Shown here: one piece after another, positions 6,654-16,400 of the stretch
How the letters are laid out: each line of letters begins with the position of its first letter
Position numbering within the stretch: the first letter of the stretch is position 1
Origin: Mycobacterium sp.
Lineage (GTDB): Bacteria; Actinomycetota; Actinomycetes; Mycobacteriales; Mycobacteriaceae
Reading direction: 5' to 3'
Assembly: GCA_025965555.1 (NCBI GenBank)
Contig: JAOPWT010000371.1
Coordinates: forward strand, 1-36,387
DNA: 36,387 nt
The notes under the pieces: model-generated
What the model was told of the DNA's origin: nothing
Seen by the model: the letters and a program-made list of their open reading frames with translations, nothing else
The model's database searches: none
Position numbers and translations under genes: made by a program

Positions 6654-8189
6654 ATGACCGTGACCGTCGGGATCGGACCGGTCAGCTTCGGCGACGTGAT
6701 TGCAGTCGCCCGCGAGGATGCCAAGGTGGTGCTCTCGGACGAAGCCACTGCAGCCATCCACGCCAGCCGCGACAGGATCGAGGCGCTCGCCAACGACCCG
6801 ACCCCGGTGTACGGCGTCTCAACCGGATTCGGCGCGTTGGCGACGCGGCACATCCCGAAGGAGAGCCGGGCCCAGCTGCAACGCAGCCTGATTCGCTCGC
6901 ACGCCGCGGGTTCGGGCCCCGAGGTCGAACGCGAAGTCATCCGCGCGATGATGCTGCTGCGGTTGTCGACGCTGGCCAGTGGGCGCACCGGCGTCCGCCG
7001 CGACACCGCACAGGCCTACGCGGACCTGATCTGCACCGGCCTGACGCCGGTGGTGCACGAGTACGGCAGCCTGGGCTGCTCCGGTGACCTGGCGCCGTTG
7101 GCCCACGTCGCGCTCTCGGTGATGGGTGAGGGGTACGTCCGTACGCGCACCGGTGACGTCAAACCCTCCGCGCACGCCCTCGCCGAACACGGTCTGAGTC
7201 CCGTCACACTGGCCGAGAAGGAGGGCCTGGCACTGATCAACGGGACCGACTGAATGCTCGGCCAGTTGATCCTCGCGCTGGCCGACCTCGACGACCTGTT
7301 GCGCCTCGCCGACGTCGCCGCCGCCATGAGCGTCGAGGGGCAACTGGGCACCGATCGCGTGTTCGCCGCCGACCTTCAGCGCCTGCGCCCGCATCCCGGC
7401 CAAGCCGTCGCCGCGGCCAACATGACCCGGATGCTCGCCGGCTCCGCGATCGTCGCCAGCCACCAGACACCCGACTGCACGCGCGTCCAGGACGCCTACT
7501 CGCTGCGCTGCGCGCCGCAGGTGGCCGGGGCGGCACGCGATACGGCAGCACATGCGCGCACCGTCGCCGAACGGGAATTGGCCAGCGTGATCGACAACCC
7601 CGTGGTGACCGTCGACGGCCGCGTCGAGTCCAACGGCAACTTCCACGGCGCACCCGTCGCGTACGTGCTCGACTTCCTGGCGATCGTGGTGGCCGACGTG
7701 GCCAGCATCAGCGAACGACGCACCGACCGGTTCCTCGACGTCAACCGAAGCCACGGTCTCAACCCGTTCCTCGCTCACGATCCCGGTGTCGACAGCGGTC
7801 ACATGATCGCCCAGTACACGCAGGCCGGCATCGTCTCCGAGCTCAAGCGTCTCGCCAATCCGGCCAGTGCCGACTCCATTCCGTCGTCGGCCATGCAGGA
7901 GGATCACGTCTCCATGGGGTGGTCGGCGGCGCGCAAGTTGCGCCGGGCGGTCGACGGGCTCACGACCGTGCTGGCGATCGAGGTGCTCACCGCCGCACGC
8001 GGTTTGGACATGCGTCGCCCCTTGACGCCCTCCCCTGCCACCGGCGCGGTGATCGGCGCGTTGCGCGAACGCGTCGAGGGACCGGGCCCCGATCGCTTCC
8101 TGGCGCCCGAGATCGCGGCCGTCGTCGGGATGGCCCGCTCCGGCGCCCTGGTTCGCGCCGCCGAGGCTGTCGTCGGACCGCTGCCCTGA
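6654..8189 (+). pseudogene. hutH: Histidine ammonia-lyase, interrupted by one in-frame TGA (7251-7253)
   Basis: HutH deaminates L-histidine to trans-urocanate. From ATG 6654, preceded by AAGGAG, to the stop at 8189 one frame covers 511 codons, the normal HutH length, and every expected motif is in register: Y53 in YGVSTGFG, the MIO-forming triad C142-S143-G144 in GSLGCSGDLAPLAH, NGTD, and later ESNGNFHG and QEDHVSMG. Codon 200, expected to be Gly in the NGTD-G-M stretch, is TGA, one substitution from GGA. Translation would give a 199-residue piece holding the MIO and, if ribosomes restart at the ATG directly after the TGA, a 311-residue piece. No frameshift is present. The options are a nonsense mutation, readthrough, re-initiation or a base-call error. 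Cys in place of Ala in the MIO triad occurs in actinobacterial relatives, from memory. Confidence 0.85.
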
Positions 8190-8219
8190 GACCGTGATCC
8201 GCCCGAGGAGGGGAACAGC

Positions 8220-9914
8220 ATGACAGCCAACCGATCTCAACCCCGCACCGTCCGCGCAGCCAGGGGCACCGACCTCACCTGCAAGGGCTGGCAGCAGGAA
8301 GCCGCGCTGCGGATGCTGATGAACAACCTCGACCCCGAGGTCGCCGAACATCCCGAGGACCTGGTGGTCTACGGCGGGACCGGTCGCGCCGCCCGAAGTT
8401 GGGAGGCGTTCGACGCGATCGTGGCGACGCTGCGGAGCCTCGAGAACGACGAGACCATGCTGGTGCAGTCCGGGAAGCCGGTAGGCGTCTTCCGCACCCA
8501 CGAGTGGGCGCCGCGAGTTCTCATCGCGAACTCCAATCTGGTTGGGGACTGGGCGAATTGGGAGCACTTCCGCGCGCTCGAGGCGGCCGGATTGATGATG
8601 TACGGCCAGATGACGGCCGGCTCGTGGATCTACATCGGCACCCAGGGCATCCTGCAGGGCACCTACGAGACGTTCGGGGCCGTCGCCAAGAAGCTCGCGG
8701 CCTCCGGTCGCCATCAGCACAGCGGTGGCACCTTGGCGGGCACCATCACGCTCACCGGGGGCGTCGGTGGCATGGGTGGTGCCCAGCCGCTGGCCGTCAC
8801 CATGAACGACGGCGTCGCGATCTGCGTGGACTGCGACCCGACCCGGATCGACCGCCGCATCGATCAGCGCTACCTCGACACCAAGGCCGAATCGATCGAC
8901 GAGGCGTTGCGGATGGCAATCGAGGCACGCGACGACAAGCGCGCGTTGTCGATCGGGCTGCTGGGCAACGCGGCCGAGGTCTTTCCCGAACTGCTCGAAC
9001 GCGACGCTCCCATCGACATCGTCACCGACCAGACCTCCGCGCACGACCCACTGGCCTATCTGCCAATTGGGATCGCGTTCGAGGACATGAAGAAGATGGC
9101 CGACAAGGATCCGGGCTACTTCACCGAGCAGGCCGAGGCGTCGATGGCCAAACAGGTCGCCGCGATGGTCGGCTTCAAGGACAAGGGGGCCGAGGTCTTC
9201 GACTACGGCAACTCGATAAGGGACGAGGCGCGCAAGGCCGGCTACGACCGGGCGTTCGACTTCCCGGGATTCGTCCCCGCCTACATCCGTCCGCAGTTCG
9301 AGGAGGGCCTGGGCCCGTTCCGTTGGGTGGCGCTGTCGGGTGACGTCAAGGACATCGAGGCCACCGATCGCGCCATCCTCGACCTGTTCGGAGACAACGA
9401 TCACCTGCGCCGCTGGATCACGATGGCCGAGGAACGCGTGGCCTATCAGGGCCTGCCCGCCAGGATCTGCTGGCTCGGATATGGCGAACGGCACAGGGCT
9501 GGACTGCGTTTCAACGAGATGGTGGCCTCCGGCGAGTTGTCGGCGCCGATCGTCATCGGTCGTGACCACCTGGATTCCGGCTCGGTGGCCTCGCCATACC
9601 GCGAGACCGAGGCGATGGCCGACGGCTCGGATGCCATCGCCGACTGGCCGCTGCTCAACGCGCTGGTCAACACGGCATCGGGAGCGTCGTGGGTGTCGAT
9701 TCACCACGGCGGCGGCGTCGGGATGGGCCGCTCGATCCACGCCGGGCAGGTGTGCGTCGCAGACGGATCCGCCTTGGCGGCAGAGAAACTCGAACGCGTC
9801 CTCACCAACGACCCCGGCATGGGCGTCATCCGGCACGTCGACGCCGGCTACGAGCACGCCACGCAGGTGGCCGCCGAACGCGGCGTCAGAATCCCGATGC
9901 AGGATCGGCCGTGA
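8220..9914 (+). CDS. hutU: Urocanate hydratase (urocanase)
   Basis: HutU converts urocanate to 4-imidazolone-5-propionate using tightly bound NAD+ as an electrophile. The 564-residue length fits. Recognisable blocks are [18 protein letters not shown] near the N-terminus, [16 protein letters not shown], the [13 protein letters not shown] and GLLGNAAEV nucleotide-binding segments, [18 protein letters not shown] and the C-terminal [20 protein letters not shown] 8220 is preceded by GAGGAGGGG, the strongest ribosome site in the operon. It lies 30 nt after hutH, so its translation does not depend on completing hutH. The stop overlaps the next start as GTGA (9911-9914). Confidence 0.97.
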   Translation: MTANRSQPRTVRAARGTDLTCKGWQQEAALRMLMNNLDPEVAEHPEDLVVYGGTGRAARSWEAFDAIVATLRSLENDETMLVQSGKPVGVFRTHEWAPRVLIANSNLVGDWANWEHFRALEAAGLMMYGQMTAGSWIYIGTQGILQGTYETFGAVAKKLAASGRHQHSGGTLAGTITLTGGVGGMGGAQPLAVTMNDGVAICVDCDPTRIDRRIDQRYLDTKAESIDEALRMAIEARDDKRALSIGLLGNAAEVFPELLERDAPIDIVTDQTSAHDPLAYLPIGIAFEDMKKMADKDPGYFTEQAEASMAKQVAAMVGFKDKGAEVFDYGNSIRDEARKAGYDRAFDFPGFVPAYIRPQFEEGLGPFRWVALSGDVKDIEATDRAILDLFGDNDHLRRWITMAEERVAYQGLPARICWLGYGERHRAGLRFNEMVASGELSAPIVIGRDHLDSGSVASPYRETEAMADGSDAIADWPLLNALVNTASGASWVSIHHGGGVGMGRSIHAGQVCVADGSALAAEKLERVLTNDPGMGVIRHVDAGYEHATQVAAERGVRIPMQDRP

Positions 9915-11137
9915 CCACCTTCGACTCGCTGTGGGAGTCCATCCTCGACGTCGGCCGTGATCCCGCCACCGGCGGATATCGTCGATTCGCTTGGACCACA
10001 GCCGATCTCACGTTGCGTGACTGGTTCACCGGCGAGGCGCAGCGTCGCGGGATGACGGTCGAGGAGGACCGCAACGGCAACGTTTGGGCATGGTGGATGC
10101 CCGCGGGCTGGATCGGTGATCCGAAAGGTGCGTTCGTCACCGGCTCGCATCTCGACTCGGTGCCCGACGGCGGCGCGTTCGACGGTCCGCTCGGCATCGT
10201 TTCGGCTTTCGCCGCGATCGACCTGCTGGTGGCGCGCGGCGTCGATCCCGAGATTCCGGTGGCCGTGGTGGCGTTCGTCGACGAGGAGGGCGCCCGCTTC
10301 GGCGTCGCATGCATCGGGTCTCAGCTCTCGACCGGTGCACTGGCGCCCGCACGAGCTCTGAACCTGCGCGACGGCGACGGCACCACGCTGGCCGACGCCC
10401 TGGTGGCGGCCGGCCGCAACCCGGCGCATCTCGGCGCCGACGACCACCTCGCCGACCGGGTGGGCGTATACGTCGAATTGCACGTCGAGCAGGGTCGCGC
10501 CCTCGACCTGGCTGACAAGCCGATCGCCGTCGCGTCGTCGATCTGGCCACACGGCCGCTGGCAGTTCACCTTTGGCGGGGAGGCCAACCACGCGGGCACC
10601 ACGCGCCTCGTCGACCGGCGTGATCCGATGCTGACGTTCGCCTCCGCCGTGCACGCCGCACGCGCGCAAGCCACGTCGCATCGGGCCGTCGCGACCTTCG
10701 GCAAGGTGCGTGTCACGCCCAACGGTTCGAACGCCGTCCCGTCCCGGGTGCAGGCATGGCTCGACGCCCGCGCGGCCGATGAGACCACGCTCTCGGAGCT
10801 GGTCGCCGCGATCACCGCGGACGCGAATGCCTGCGCCGTCGACGACCGGACGAATCTGGCCGTCGAGGTCGAATCGATCTCCCCCGCAGTGCTGTTCCCC
10901 GACTCGCCGCGCCAGCGGATAGTTCGCGCCTTGGCCGCCCTCGGTGACGTTCCCATCCTTCCGACGCAGGCAGGCCACGACGCGGGCATCCTGTCGACCA
11001 CCGTGCCCACCGCGATGCTGTTCGTGCGCAACCCAACGGGTATCTCCCATTCCCCTGACGAGTACGCCGAGATCAGCGACTGCCGCCGCGGCGCCGAGGC
11101 GCTCGCCGAGGTGATGGTCGATTGGGTCACCGGATGA
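9911..11137 (+). CDS. M20-family hydrolase (allantoate amidohydrolase-like), candidate N-formylglutamate deformylase of the hut pathway
   Basis: A 408-residue metallohydrolase of the allantoate amidohydrolase / N-carbamoyl-amino-acid hydrolase branch of peptidase family M20. Metal and catalytic segments are visible: [48 protein letters not shown], and a late SHSPDEYAE. The GTG start at 9911 overlaps the hutU stop; an upstream in-frame start would lie inside hutU. Members normally cleave ureido or carbamoyl groups. The gene sits between hutU and hutF, no HutG-type formylglutamate deformylase is present, and hutF predicts formylglutamate as intermediate. The inferred role is therefore hydrolysis of N-formyl-L-glutamate to glutamate and formate. 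The family assignment is firm; the substrate is an inference from context. Confidence 0.85.
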   Translation: MTTFDSLWESILDVGRDPATGGYRRFAWTTADLTLRDWFTGEAQRRGMTVEEDRNGNVWAWWMPAGWIGDPKGAFVTGSHLDSVPDGGAFDGPLGIVSAFAAIDLLVARGVDPEIPVAVVAFVDEEGARFGVACIGSQLSTGALAPARALNLRDGDGTTLADALVAAGRNPAHLGADDHLADRVGVYVELHVEQGRALDLADKPIAVASSIWPHGRWQFTFGGEANHAGTTRLVDRRDPMLTFASAVHAARAQATSHRAVATFGKVRVTPNGSNAVPSRVQAWLDARAADETTLSELVAAITADANACAVDDRTNLAVEVESISPAVLFPDSPRQRIVRALAALGDVPILPTQAGHDAGILSTTVPTAMLFVRNPTGISHSPDEYAEISDCRRGAEALAEVMVDWVTG

Positions 11138-12492
11138 GTGCTGACCCGTCCCTGTGGTGGTGTGAACATGCCTGGCTCGGCGGGGACCGCGTCGCCGAGG
11201 GAGTCCTGCTCACCGTCGTCGACGGGGTCATCGAGGAAGTCGAGCCGAACAGCCCACCGGCCCATGGCCGACGCTTGACGGGCCTCGTCCTGCCCGGGCT
11301 CGCGAACGCCCATTCGCATGCCTTCCACCGCGTCCTGCGGTCCCACACCCAGCGGGATCGCGGCTCGTTCTGGACGTGGCGCCGGTTGATGTACCAGGCG
11401 GCGGGCCGACTGACCCCCGACCTGTACCGCGATCTCGCCCGTGCGGTGTACGCCGAAATGGCACTGGCCGGAATCACGGCCGTCGGCGAATTCCACTATC
11501 TCCACCACGACCCCGGGGGTACGCCCTACGCCGACCCCAACGAAATGGGCCACGCCCTGATCGCCGGCGCCGCGGACGCGGGGATCCGAATCACGTTGCT
11601 GGACACGTGCTATCTGAGTTCCAACGTTGACGGTTCCCCGCTTGCCGACCGACCTCAGCAGCGGTTCGGCGACGGCGACGGGTCACGCTGGGCGCAGCGT
11701 GTCGAACAACTGCGGAGCGGGACGTCCAAGGACGACCACGTCCTGGTCGGCGCGGCAATACATTCCGTGCGTGCGGTACCCGTCGACGACATGTCGCAGG
11801 TCGTGGCGTGGGCGGCCGCGGCGGCCGCGCCGCTGCACGTCCACTCCTCGGAGCAGACCGCCGAGGTGGAACAGTGTCTCGCCGTTCACGGGTGCACGCC
11901 GACTGCCCTCATGCGCGACCACGGCGTGCTCGGCGATCGCACCACCGCGGTACACGCCACCCACCTCACCGCCACCGACATCGCCGACCTTCGGGACACC
12001 GGCACCGGGGTCTGCTTCTGCCCCACCACCGAACGCGACCTTGGTGACGGCGTCGGGCCCGCACCCGAACTGATCGCGGGCCCGGGACCGTTCAGCCTCG
12101 GCTCCGACAGCCATGCCGTGATCGACCTGTTCGAGGAGGCGCGTGCGGTCGAACTCGACGAGCGGCTCATCCGCCGGGAACGCGGTGTCATGCCTGCGTC
12201 CCGGCTGTTGGAAGCCGCCACCCGCGATGGCCACTCGGCGCTGGGCTGGGCTCGGGCCGGTGAGTTGTGCGTCGGCGCGCGCGCCGATCTGGTCGCCGTC
12301 GACCTGAGCTCGGTCCGGACGGCCGGTGGTGGTCCGACCGTCGAGAACGCCGTCTTCGCCGCCACGGCGGCCGACGTCACCGACGTCGTGGTCGACGGGC
12401 GCGTCGTGGTCAGCGAGCGGCGCCATCACCTGGTGGCCGACGCGGGACGTCAACTGGCCAAGTCGATTTCCGCAGTCCTGGGGACACCATGA
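11134..12492 (+). CDS. hutF: Formimidoylglutamate deiminase
   Basis: HutF hydrolyses N-formimino-L-glutamate to N-formyl-L-glutamate and ammonia. It is a 452-residue amidohydrolase-superfamily protein with the metal motif [19 protein letters not shown], then [31 protein letters not shown], and [19 protein letters not shown] near the C-terminus. The AHSHAFHR and EFHYLHHDP blocks separate HutF from guanine deaminases. ATG 11134 overlaps the preceding stop (ATGA, 11134-11137); a TTG four codons upstream is unlikely. Its presence shows that this pathway passes through formylglutamate rather than direct formamide release by HutG. Confidence 0.93.
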   Translation: MSADPSLWWCEHAWLGGDRVAEGVLLTVVDGVIEEVEPNSPPAHGRRLTGLVLPGLANAHSHAFHRVLRSHTQRDRGSFWTWRRLMYQAAGRLTPDLYRDLARAVYAEMALAGITAVGEFHYLHHDPGGTPYADPNEMGHALIAGAADAGIRITLLDTCYLSSNVDGSPLADRPQQRFGDGDGSRWAQRVEQLRSGTSKDDHVLVGAAIHSVRAVPVDDMSQVVAWAAAAAAPLHVHSSEQTAEVEQCLAVHGCTPTALMRDHGVLGDRTTAVHATHLTATDIADLRDTGTGVCFCPTTERDLGDGVGPAPELIAGPGPFSLGSDSHAVIDLFEEARAVELDERLIRRERGVMPASRLLEAATRDGHSALGWARAGELCVGARADLVAVDLSSVRTAGGGPTVENAVFAATAADVTDVVVDGRVVVSERRHHLVADAGRQLAKSISAVLGTP

Positions 12493-13688
12493 GCGTCCTG
12501 TACGAGAACATCGGCGAGCTCGTCACGAACGACCCGGCCCTCGGCGACGGGTCCCCACTGGGCATCGTCATGAATGCAGCGCTCGTCGTGGACGACGGGT
12601 TGGTCGCATGGGTCGGCCCGCGTGCCGACGCGCCCGCCGCCGACCGTCGGGTCGACTTCGGCGGGTGCAGCGTGCTGCCGGGTTTCGTCGACAGCCATGC
12701 CCATCTGGTGTTCGCGGGCGACCGGTCCGCGGAGTTCGCCGCACGGATGAGCGGCCGGCCATATGACGGTGGCGGCATCGCCACCACCGTCGCGGCGACC
12801 AGGAACGCCACCGACACCGCACTTGCCGACAATCTCGGAAGGCTGGCCGGTGAACTGGTCGCAGGCGGTGTCACCACGTTCGAGACCAAGAGCGGTTACG
12901 GCCTTGACGTCGGCAACGAGACGCGATCATTGGAGGTCGGCCGCAGGTTCACCTCCGAGACAACGTTTCTCGGCGCACACGTGGTGCCGCCTGAGTATCG
13001 CGGCGCGCGGGAAGACTACATCCGGCTGGTCGCGGACGAGATGCTCGCCGCGTGCCGACCGCATGCCCGCTGGATCGACGTCTTCTGCGAACGCGGCGCC
13101 TTCGACGTCGACGAGTCGCGGTTCATCCTCGAGTCGGGCATCACGGCAGGCCTGGTGCCGCGGCTGCACGCGTCGCAGCTCGGGCCCGGCGGCGGCGTTC
13201 AACTCGGGGTGGAGCTCGGCGCCGCGTCCGTCGACCACTGCACATACGCCACCGACGCCGACGTCGAGGCCTTGGCGGCCGCCACGGGCACCACCGTCGC
13301 GACCCTGCTGCCCGGTGCCGAATTCTCCACCCGGGCAATGTGGCCCGATGCGCGACGCTTCATCGACGCGGGGGTGACCGTGGCGATCGCCACCGATTGC
13401 AACCCGGGCAGTTCCTTCACGACGAGCATGGGGTTCTGTATCGCCGTGGCCGTGCGCGACATGGGTTTCACTCCGGCGGAGGCGATCTGGTCGGCCACTG
13501 CCGGTGGCGCGGCCGCACTGCGGCGCGATGACGTCGGAATTCTCGCGATCGGCCGCCGCGCCGACTTCATCCGCCTCGAAGCACCGTCGTACGTCCACCT
13601 CGCCTACCGGCCCGGCGTCCCGATCGTTTGCGACGTCGTGATGGCGGGAATCCCCGTCGAATCGATCGAACCGAAGGACGTGCAGTGA
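12489..13688 (+). CDS. hutI: Imidazolonepropionase
   Basis: HutI opens the imidazolone ring to give N-formimino-L-glutamate, the HutF substrate. The 399-residue protein shows the family's metal motif [15 protein letters not shown], then [44 protein letters not shown] and ATDCNPGSS, all in the expected order. ATG 12489 overlaps the hutF stop (ATGA, 12489-12492), so hutF and hutI are translationally coupled. The stop in turn overlaps the start of the SDR gene (GTGA, 13685-13688). Confidence 0.96.
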   Translation: MSVLYENIGELVTNDPALGDGSPLGIVMNAALVVDDGLVAWVGPRADAPAADRRVDFGGCSVLPGFVDSHAHLVFAGDRSAEFAARMSGRPYDGGGIATTVAATRNATDTALADNLGRLAGELVAGGVTTFETKSGYGLDVGNETRSLEVGRRFTSETTFLGAHVVPPEYRGAREDYIRLVADEMLAACRPHARWIDVFCERGAFDVDESRFILESGITAGLVPRLHASQLGPGGGVQLGVELGAASVDHCTYATDADVEALAAATGTTVATLLPGAEFSTRAMWPDARRFIDAGVTVAIATDCNPGSSFTTSMGFCIAVAVRDMGFTPAEAIWSATAGGAAALRRDDVGILAIGRRADFIRLEAPSYVHLAYRPGVPIVCDVVMAGIPVESIEPKDVQ

Positions 13689-14533
13689 CGGGTCGAACCA
13701 TTGTCATCACCGGCGCCAGCGACGGCATCGGCGCCGCCGCCGCCAAGAGGCTCAGCAGAAGCGGCGAGAGCGTCGTGGTGGTCGGGCGCTCACCGCAGAA
13801 GACGCAGGCGGTGGCGACCGACATCGGCGCTGACTACTTCGTGGCGGACTTCGCCGATCTCGCTCAGGTCCGAGAGTTGGCCGAGCAGTTGCTCCAGCGC
13901 TACCCGTGCATCGACGTGCTCGCGAACAACGCCGGCGGCATCATGGGTGACCGTCAGCTCACCGCCGACGGTCACGAGAAGACGTTTCAGGTCAACTACC
14001 TGGCCCCATTCCTGCTGACGACACTGCTGTTGAATCGGCTCGTCGAATGCAGGGCCACCGTGTTGAACACCTCGAGTCTTGGCAACAAGCTGTTCGGCCA
14101 CGTCGACCTCGACGACCTGGAGGCCGAGCGCGGCTACCGCTCGCAGAAGGCTTACGGCACTGCCAAACTGGAGAACATCCTGTTCACCAAGGAGCTCCAC
14201 CGTCGGTACCACTCGGCCGGAGTCTCCACGGCCGCATTCCATCCCGGCAACGTGGCGTCCAATTTCGGGGGCGAGTCCAATGTGCGGATGTTCCGCATCG
14301 TATACGGGACACCACTCAGACACCTGGCGCTGATCGGCTCCGAGAAGGGGTCCGACCTGTTGGTCTGGCTGGCCTCAGCCACACCAGGGCCAGACTGGAT
14401 GTCCGGTGAGTACTACTCCGGCCACTCGATCGCCAAGGCCAACAAACAGGCCTACGACGCGGACTTGGCTCGCGAACTCTGGGACCGCAGTGCGGCCATG
14501 GTGTCCACCACGTCGCAGGGAGCGAGTTCGTGA
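13685..14533 (+). CDS. Short-chain dehydrogenase/reductase in the hut operon
   Basis: A 282-residue classical-fold SDR resembling retinol dehydrogenase/WWOX-type members. It has the cofactor motif TGASDGIG (T9-G16), NNAGG, NTSS as catalytic Ser region and Y157-x-x-x-K161 (YGTAK). The basic residues after the second strand (VVGRSPQ) favour NADP(H). GTG 13685 overlaps the hutI stop; the frame is open upstream but the glycine motif sits at the right distance from this GTG. Its substrate is unknown and no step of histidine breakdown requires it. It may have been appended to the operon or serve a linked pathway. Confidence 0.87.
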   Translation: MTGRTIVITGASDGIGAAAAKRLSRSGESVVVVGRSPQKTQAVATDIGADYFVADFADLAQVRELAEQLLQRYPCIDVLANNAGGIMGDRQLTADGHEKTFQVNYLAPFLLTTLLLNRLVECRATVLNTSSLGNKLFGHVDLDDLEAERGYRSQKAYGTAKLENILFTKELHRRYHSAGVSTAAFHPGNVASNFGGESNVRMFRIVYGTPLRHLALIGSEKGSDLLVWLASATPGPDWMSGEYYSGHSIAKANKQAYDADLARELWDRSAAMVSTTSQGASS

Positions 14534-15018
14534 CCGTCTCCATCGTCCAAGCGGGGCCTCACCGGGTGAGCCGGTCGGTCGAGGTGAATGCCCCTGCCGC
14601 CGAACTTTTTTCGATCGCCGCGGACCCGCGCCGCCACCACGAACTGGACGGTTCGGGCACCGTCGGCCGCAATCACGTGGCACCCTCGAAACTCGTTGCG
14701 GGCGCTCGGTTCAGCACCAAGATGAAGATGTTCGGCGTGCCCTACCGCGTCACCAGCGTCGTCACGGCGATCAAGCCGAACGAACTGATCGAGTGGCGAC
14801 ACCCCGTCGGGCACCACTGGCGGTGGGAGTTCACCGCGCTGACGCCTACCAGCACGAAGGTCACCGAGACGTTCGACTTCTCCGACAGCGGGCCGGTGAA
14901 GGACGCGCTGAAGTACTACCGGCGAACCGGTTTCGTGAAGAGCAATGCCAAGGGGATCGAGGCGACGCTGACGCGGCTGCGCGACCGCTACTCGTTCCCG
15001 ACTCAGGCTGGCCCGTAG
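14530..15018 (+). CDS. SRPBCC (START/polyketide cyclase-like) family protein
   Basis: A 162-residue protein with the SRPBCC helix-grip pattern: [32 protein letters not shown], then [59 protein letters not shown] and a long C-terminal helix. The fold holds hydrophobic ligands; activity unknown. GTG 14530 overlaps the SDR stop (GTGA), so this is the last cistron of the hut operon. Its final 16 nt overlap the convergent kinase gene. Confidence 0.85.
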   Translation: MTVSIVQAGPHRVSRSVEVNAPAAELFSIAADPRRHHELDGSGTVGRNHVAPSKLVAGARFSTKMKMFGVPYRVTSVVTAIKPNELIEWRHPVGHHWRWEFTALTPTSTKVTETFDFSDSGPVKDALKYYRRTGFVKSNAKGIEATLTRLRDRYSFPTQAGP

Positions 15019-16349
15019 AGATTTCCGCGTCGAATGTCCTCGCGGCACTGGACGCGTGACTCGCCGGTCTGCTGGACGCAGACGCGGACCTGCTCCTCGA
15101 TACCCGCGGGGTACACCTGATCGTTGGGCCCTGGCGTGACCGTCGGTGACGGCACCACACCCGAAACCAGCGACCACATCACGTTGTTCGCCGGTGGCAG
15201 GCGCGCACAGTAGGCCTTCGCACCGGTGTCGGTGACGCCTGCCGCACCGAGCACTTCGCAGTCCGCGCCGACGATGACCACCGGCACCGAGGGCGCCGAC
15301 GGCGGCGGTTGAGCCACGACCTCGCTCTGGTGACGCGCGACGAGGATGCCCGCGACCACGCCGCCGACGAGCAGCAGTGCGACCAGAATCGCGGACGCGA
15401 CGCCGAGCCACCACATCCGGCCCTTCTTGCCTCCTGCCCCAGAACCCGTAGCCGAGACCGGCGTGGCCAGCATGGTGTCGCCGACGTCGGAGACGTGTCC
15501 GTCGAGATGGCGAGCAAGCGCGTTCGCGAAGTCGGTACAGCTGTCGTAGCGGTCACCTGGCTGCTTGGCGAGCGCCTTGGACAGCACTGGTCCCAGATCG
15601 GAGAGTTCGGGCTTGCGGTCCGCGATCGCCGGCGGCGGCGCGCTCACGTGCCGGCTGATCACGACGGCGGGATTGCGGTCCAGATACAGGTGCGATCCGG
15701 TCAGCAATTCGAATGCCGTTGCCGCCAAGGAGTATTGGTCGGCCCGACCGTCGAGCGTCAAACCCATCAGCTGTTCGGGGGCGGCGTAGGCGACGGTGCC
15801 GACCGCCATGTTGGTCTCGGTCAGCCCGCTGGAGTCGTCCACCCGTCGCGCGATGCCGAAATCCGACAGCAGTGCCCGCCACCGGTCGGAGTCCATGTTG
15901 GCCAACAGGATGTTGGCGGGCTTGACGTCGCGGTGCAGAAGTTGACGTTGGTGGGCGTAGTCCAACGCGTCGGCAACCGCGCCGATGATTCGCACCACGT
16001 CGGCGGGCGGCATTCCGCGGCGATAGTCCTTCTCCAGCAGGAGTTGGCCGGCGTCGGTGCCCTCGACGTAGTCCATCGCGATCCACAGCCTGCCCTCGTC
16101 CTCGCCGCGGTCGTGAATGGCGACGATGTTCGGATGCCACAACGTGGCGACGTTCTGCGCCTCGCGATTGAACCGCTCGCGATACTCGGCATCGGACGAC
16201 ACCTTCGGCGCCATCACCTTCAATGCGTCGCGGCGCGGCAACCGCGGGTGCTCGGCCAGATAGACCTCGCCCATGGCACCGGAACCCAGCTGCCGAACGA
16301 TGGCGTATCCGGCGAACGTCTCCCCGGCGGCTAATGGCATGCGAGGCAT
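15003..16349 (-). CDS. Membrane-anchored Ser/Thr protein kinase (Pkn family)
   Basis: A 448-residue receptor-type kinase. The N-terminal catalytic domain (about residues 14-275) is intact: glycine loop [11 protein letters not shown]44, HRDVKPANI at 139-147, DFG at 163-165 and AAPEQ. A basic linker (GGKKGR) precedes one transmembrane segment at about 311-337 ([19 protein letters not shown] and onward). The extracellular tail of about 110 residues has four cysteines (ADCEVL, AYCARL, VRVCVQ, VQCRED) that could form two disulfides. GTG-free start: ATG 16349, with ATG 16340 as an alternative; no clear ribosome site for either. It lies 51 nt after the mannosyltransferase gene, on the same strand, and may be cotranscribed. 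Substrates unknown. Confidence 0.92.
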   Translation of the reverse strand: MPRMPLAAGETFAGYAIVRQLGSGAMGEVYLAEHPRLPRRDALKVMAPKVSSDAEYRERFNREAQNVATLWHPNIVAIHDRGEDEGRLWIAMDYVEGTDAGQLLLEKDYRRGMPPADVVRIIGAVADALDYAHQRQLLHRDVKPANILLANMDSDRWRALLSDFGIARRVDDSSGLTETNMAVGTVAYAAPEQLMGLTLDGRADQYSLAATAFELLTGSHLYLDRNPAVVISRHVSAPPPAIADRKPELSDLGPVLSKALAKQPGDRYDSCTDFANALARHLDGHVSDVGDTMLATPVSATGSGAGGKKGRMWWLGVASAILVALLLVGGVVAGILVARHQSEVVAQPPPSAPSVPVVIVGADCEVLGAAGVTDTGAKAYCARLPPANNVMWSLVSGVVPSPTVTPGPNDQVYPAGIEEQVRVCVQQTGESRVQCREDIRRGNLYGPA

Positions 16350-16400
16350 ACTACTGAGACAACCCCGCAGGGCTACTCAAAAGGCAACGGCGTCACACCC

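Noticed and set aside
7251-7253. Selenocysteine at the hutH TGA
   Set aside because: The family has Gly at this position, no catalytic role is known for it, and no selenocysteine insertion hairpin was apparent after the codon.
6819-9857. A 1012-codon open frame on the minus strand across the hut genes
   Set aside because: It is antisense to hutH and hutU, whose motifs are clear; its composition is the usual GC-rich shadow pattern with no domain.
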